A stretch of 64,000 nt of DNA from the NCBI RefSeq assembly GCF_001632745.1, contig NZ_LQRT01000013.1, forward strand, positions 558,001 to 622,000, written 5' to 3'. A program made the position numbers and the translations under genes. Shown piece after piece: positions 63,956 through 64,000 of this stretch. Positions within the stretch are counted from its first letter, which is position 1. Each line of letters opens with the position of its first letter. This stretch comes from Aquimarina aggregata (lineage in GTDB: Bacteria; Bacteroidota; Bacteroidia; Flavobacteriales; Flavobacteriaceae). Below the pieces are notes generated by a model that saw nothing but the letters and a program-made list of their open reading frames with translations, made no database searches and was not told where the DNA came from.

Positions 63956-64000
63956 TATTAATAATTTAGTTATTGAGGTGATTATGAATTAAGGTCTCTT

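Overview
The window is AT-rich chromosomal DNA (about one third G+C by eye) from a member of the Bacteroidota, most likely the family Flavobacteriaceae. Supporting signs: the order rpsD-rpoA-rplQ, carA, eno, gltA; family-restricted genes (BT_3928-type DoxX protein, DUF1599, DUF3667, DUF4293, HYC_CC_PP protein, ctlX); an ECF sigma/FecR/TonB-receptor set; Rho with a long disordered insert; and Bacteroidota-type -7 motifs (TAnnTTTG). The genus cannot be fixed from the sequence alone; an Aquimarina-like marine flavobacterium is a reasonable guess. No tRNA, rRNA, CRISPR array, insertion sequence or prophage was seen.

Layout. 1-12.1 kb: a cut-off C4-dicarboxylate transporter gene and a small Spy/CpxP-like secreted protein, then a minus-strand copper/silver-type efflux locus (CusB-like adaptor, HMA-MauE membrane protein, metal-binding lipoprotein, TolC-type channel, very large CusA-like RND pump, HYC_CC_PP protein), preceded by a soluble PAS histidine kinase and a response regulator fused to a Crp/FNR-type DNA-binding module. 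12.4-16.1 kb: LacI-type regulator, aldose 1-epimerase and xylulokinase, a small sugar module without xylose isomerase. 16.2-21.3 kb: TetR regulator, ABC exporter, HlyD adaptor and TolC channel, a type-I-secretion-like set whose only ABC protein has a degenerate nucleotide-binding domain. 21.5-23.3 kb: small secreted protein, HEIGH-motif metalloprotease and a gene-poor stretch.

23.3-43 kb is mostly housekeeping: clpS, prmA, tpiA, an orphan DppB-type permease, BT_3928 protein and DUF1599 (minus); folP, cdaA and DUF3667 (plus); MsbA-type ABC and truA (minus); phosphoesterase, DUF4293, rho, msrA, an Ala-rich SH3-domain protein, folD and ffh. 41.6-50.3 kb is the most accessory-looking part: two multi-domain fasciclin lipoproteins, a repeat-built 220-residue lipoprotein and, divergently, an ECF sigma factor, FecR anti-sigma and a SusD-less TonB-dependent receptor with an N-terminal signalling domain. 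50.3-64 kb: GNAT, argS, an SDR/DUF2867 protein, a CpcT/CpeT-like lipoprotein, Rrf2, two guanidino-group hydrolase/transferase genes (ctlX and a relative), gltA, eno, carA, rplQ, rpoA, rpsD.

Working together: the kinase/regulator pair sits immediately ahead of the efflux genes and probably controls them; sigma-FecR-receptor forms a cell-surface signalling relay; convergent genes are separated by strong hairpin terminators. The observations I rate highest are the ABC protein with signature, Walker B, D-loop and H-loop all altered, the CusA-like pump with two of three copper-site methionines replaced plus extra membrane segments, and the repeat-built lipoprotein paired with the ECF/TonB relay.
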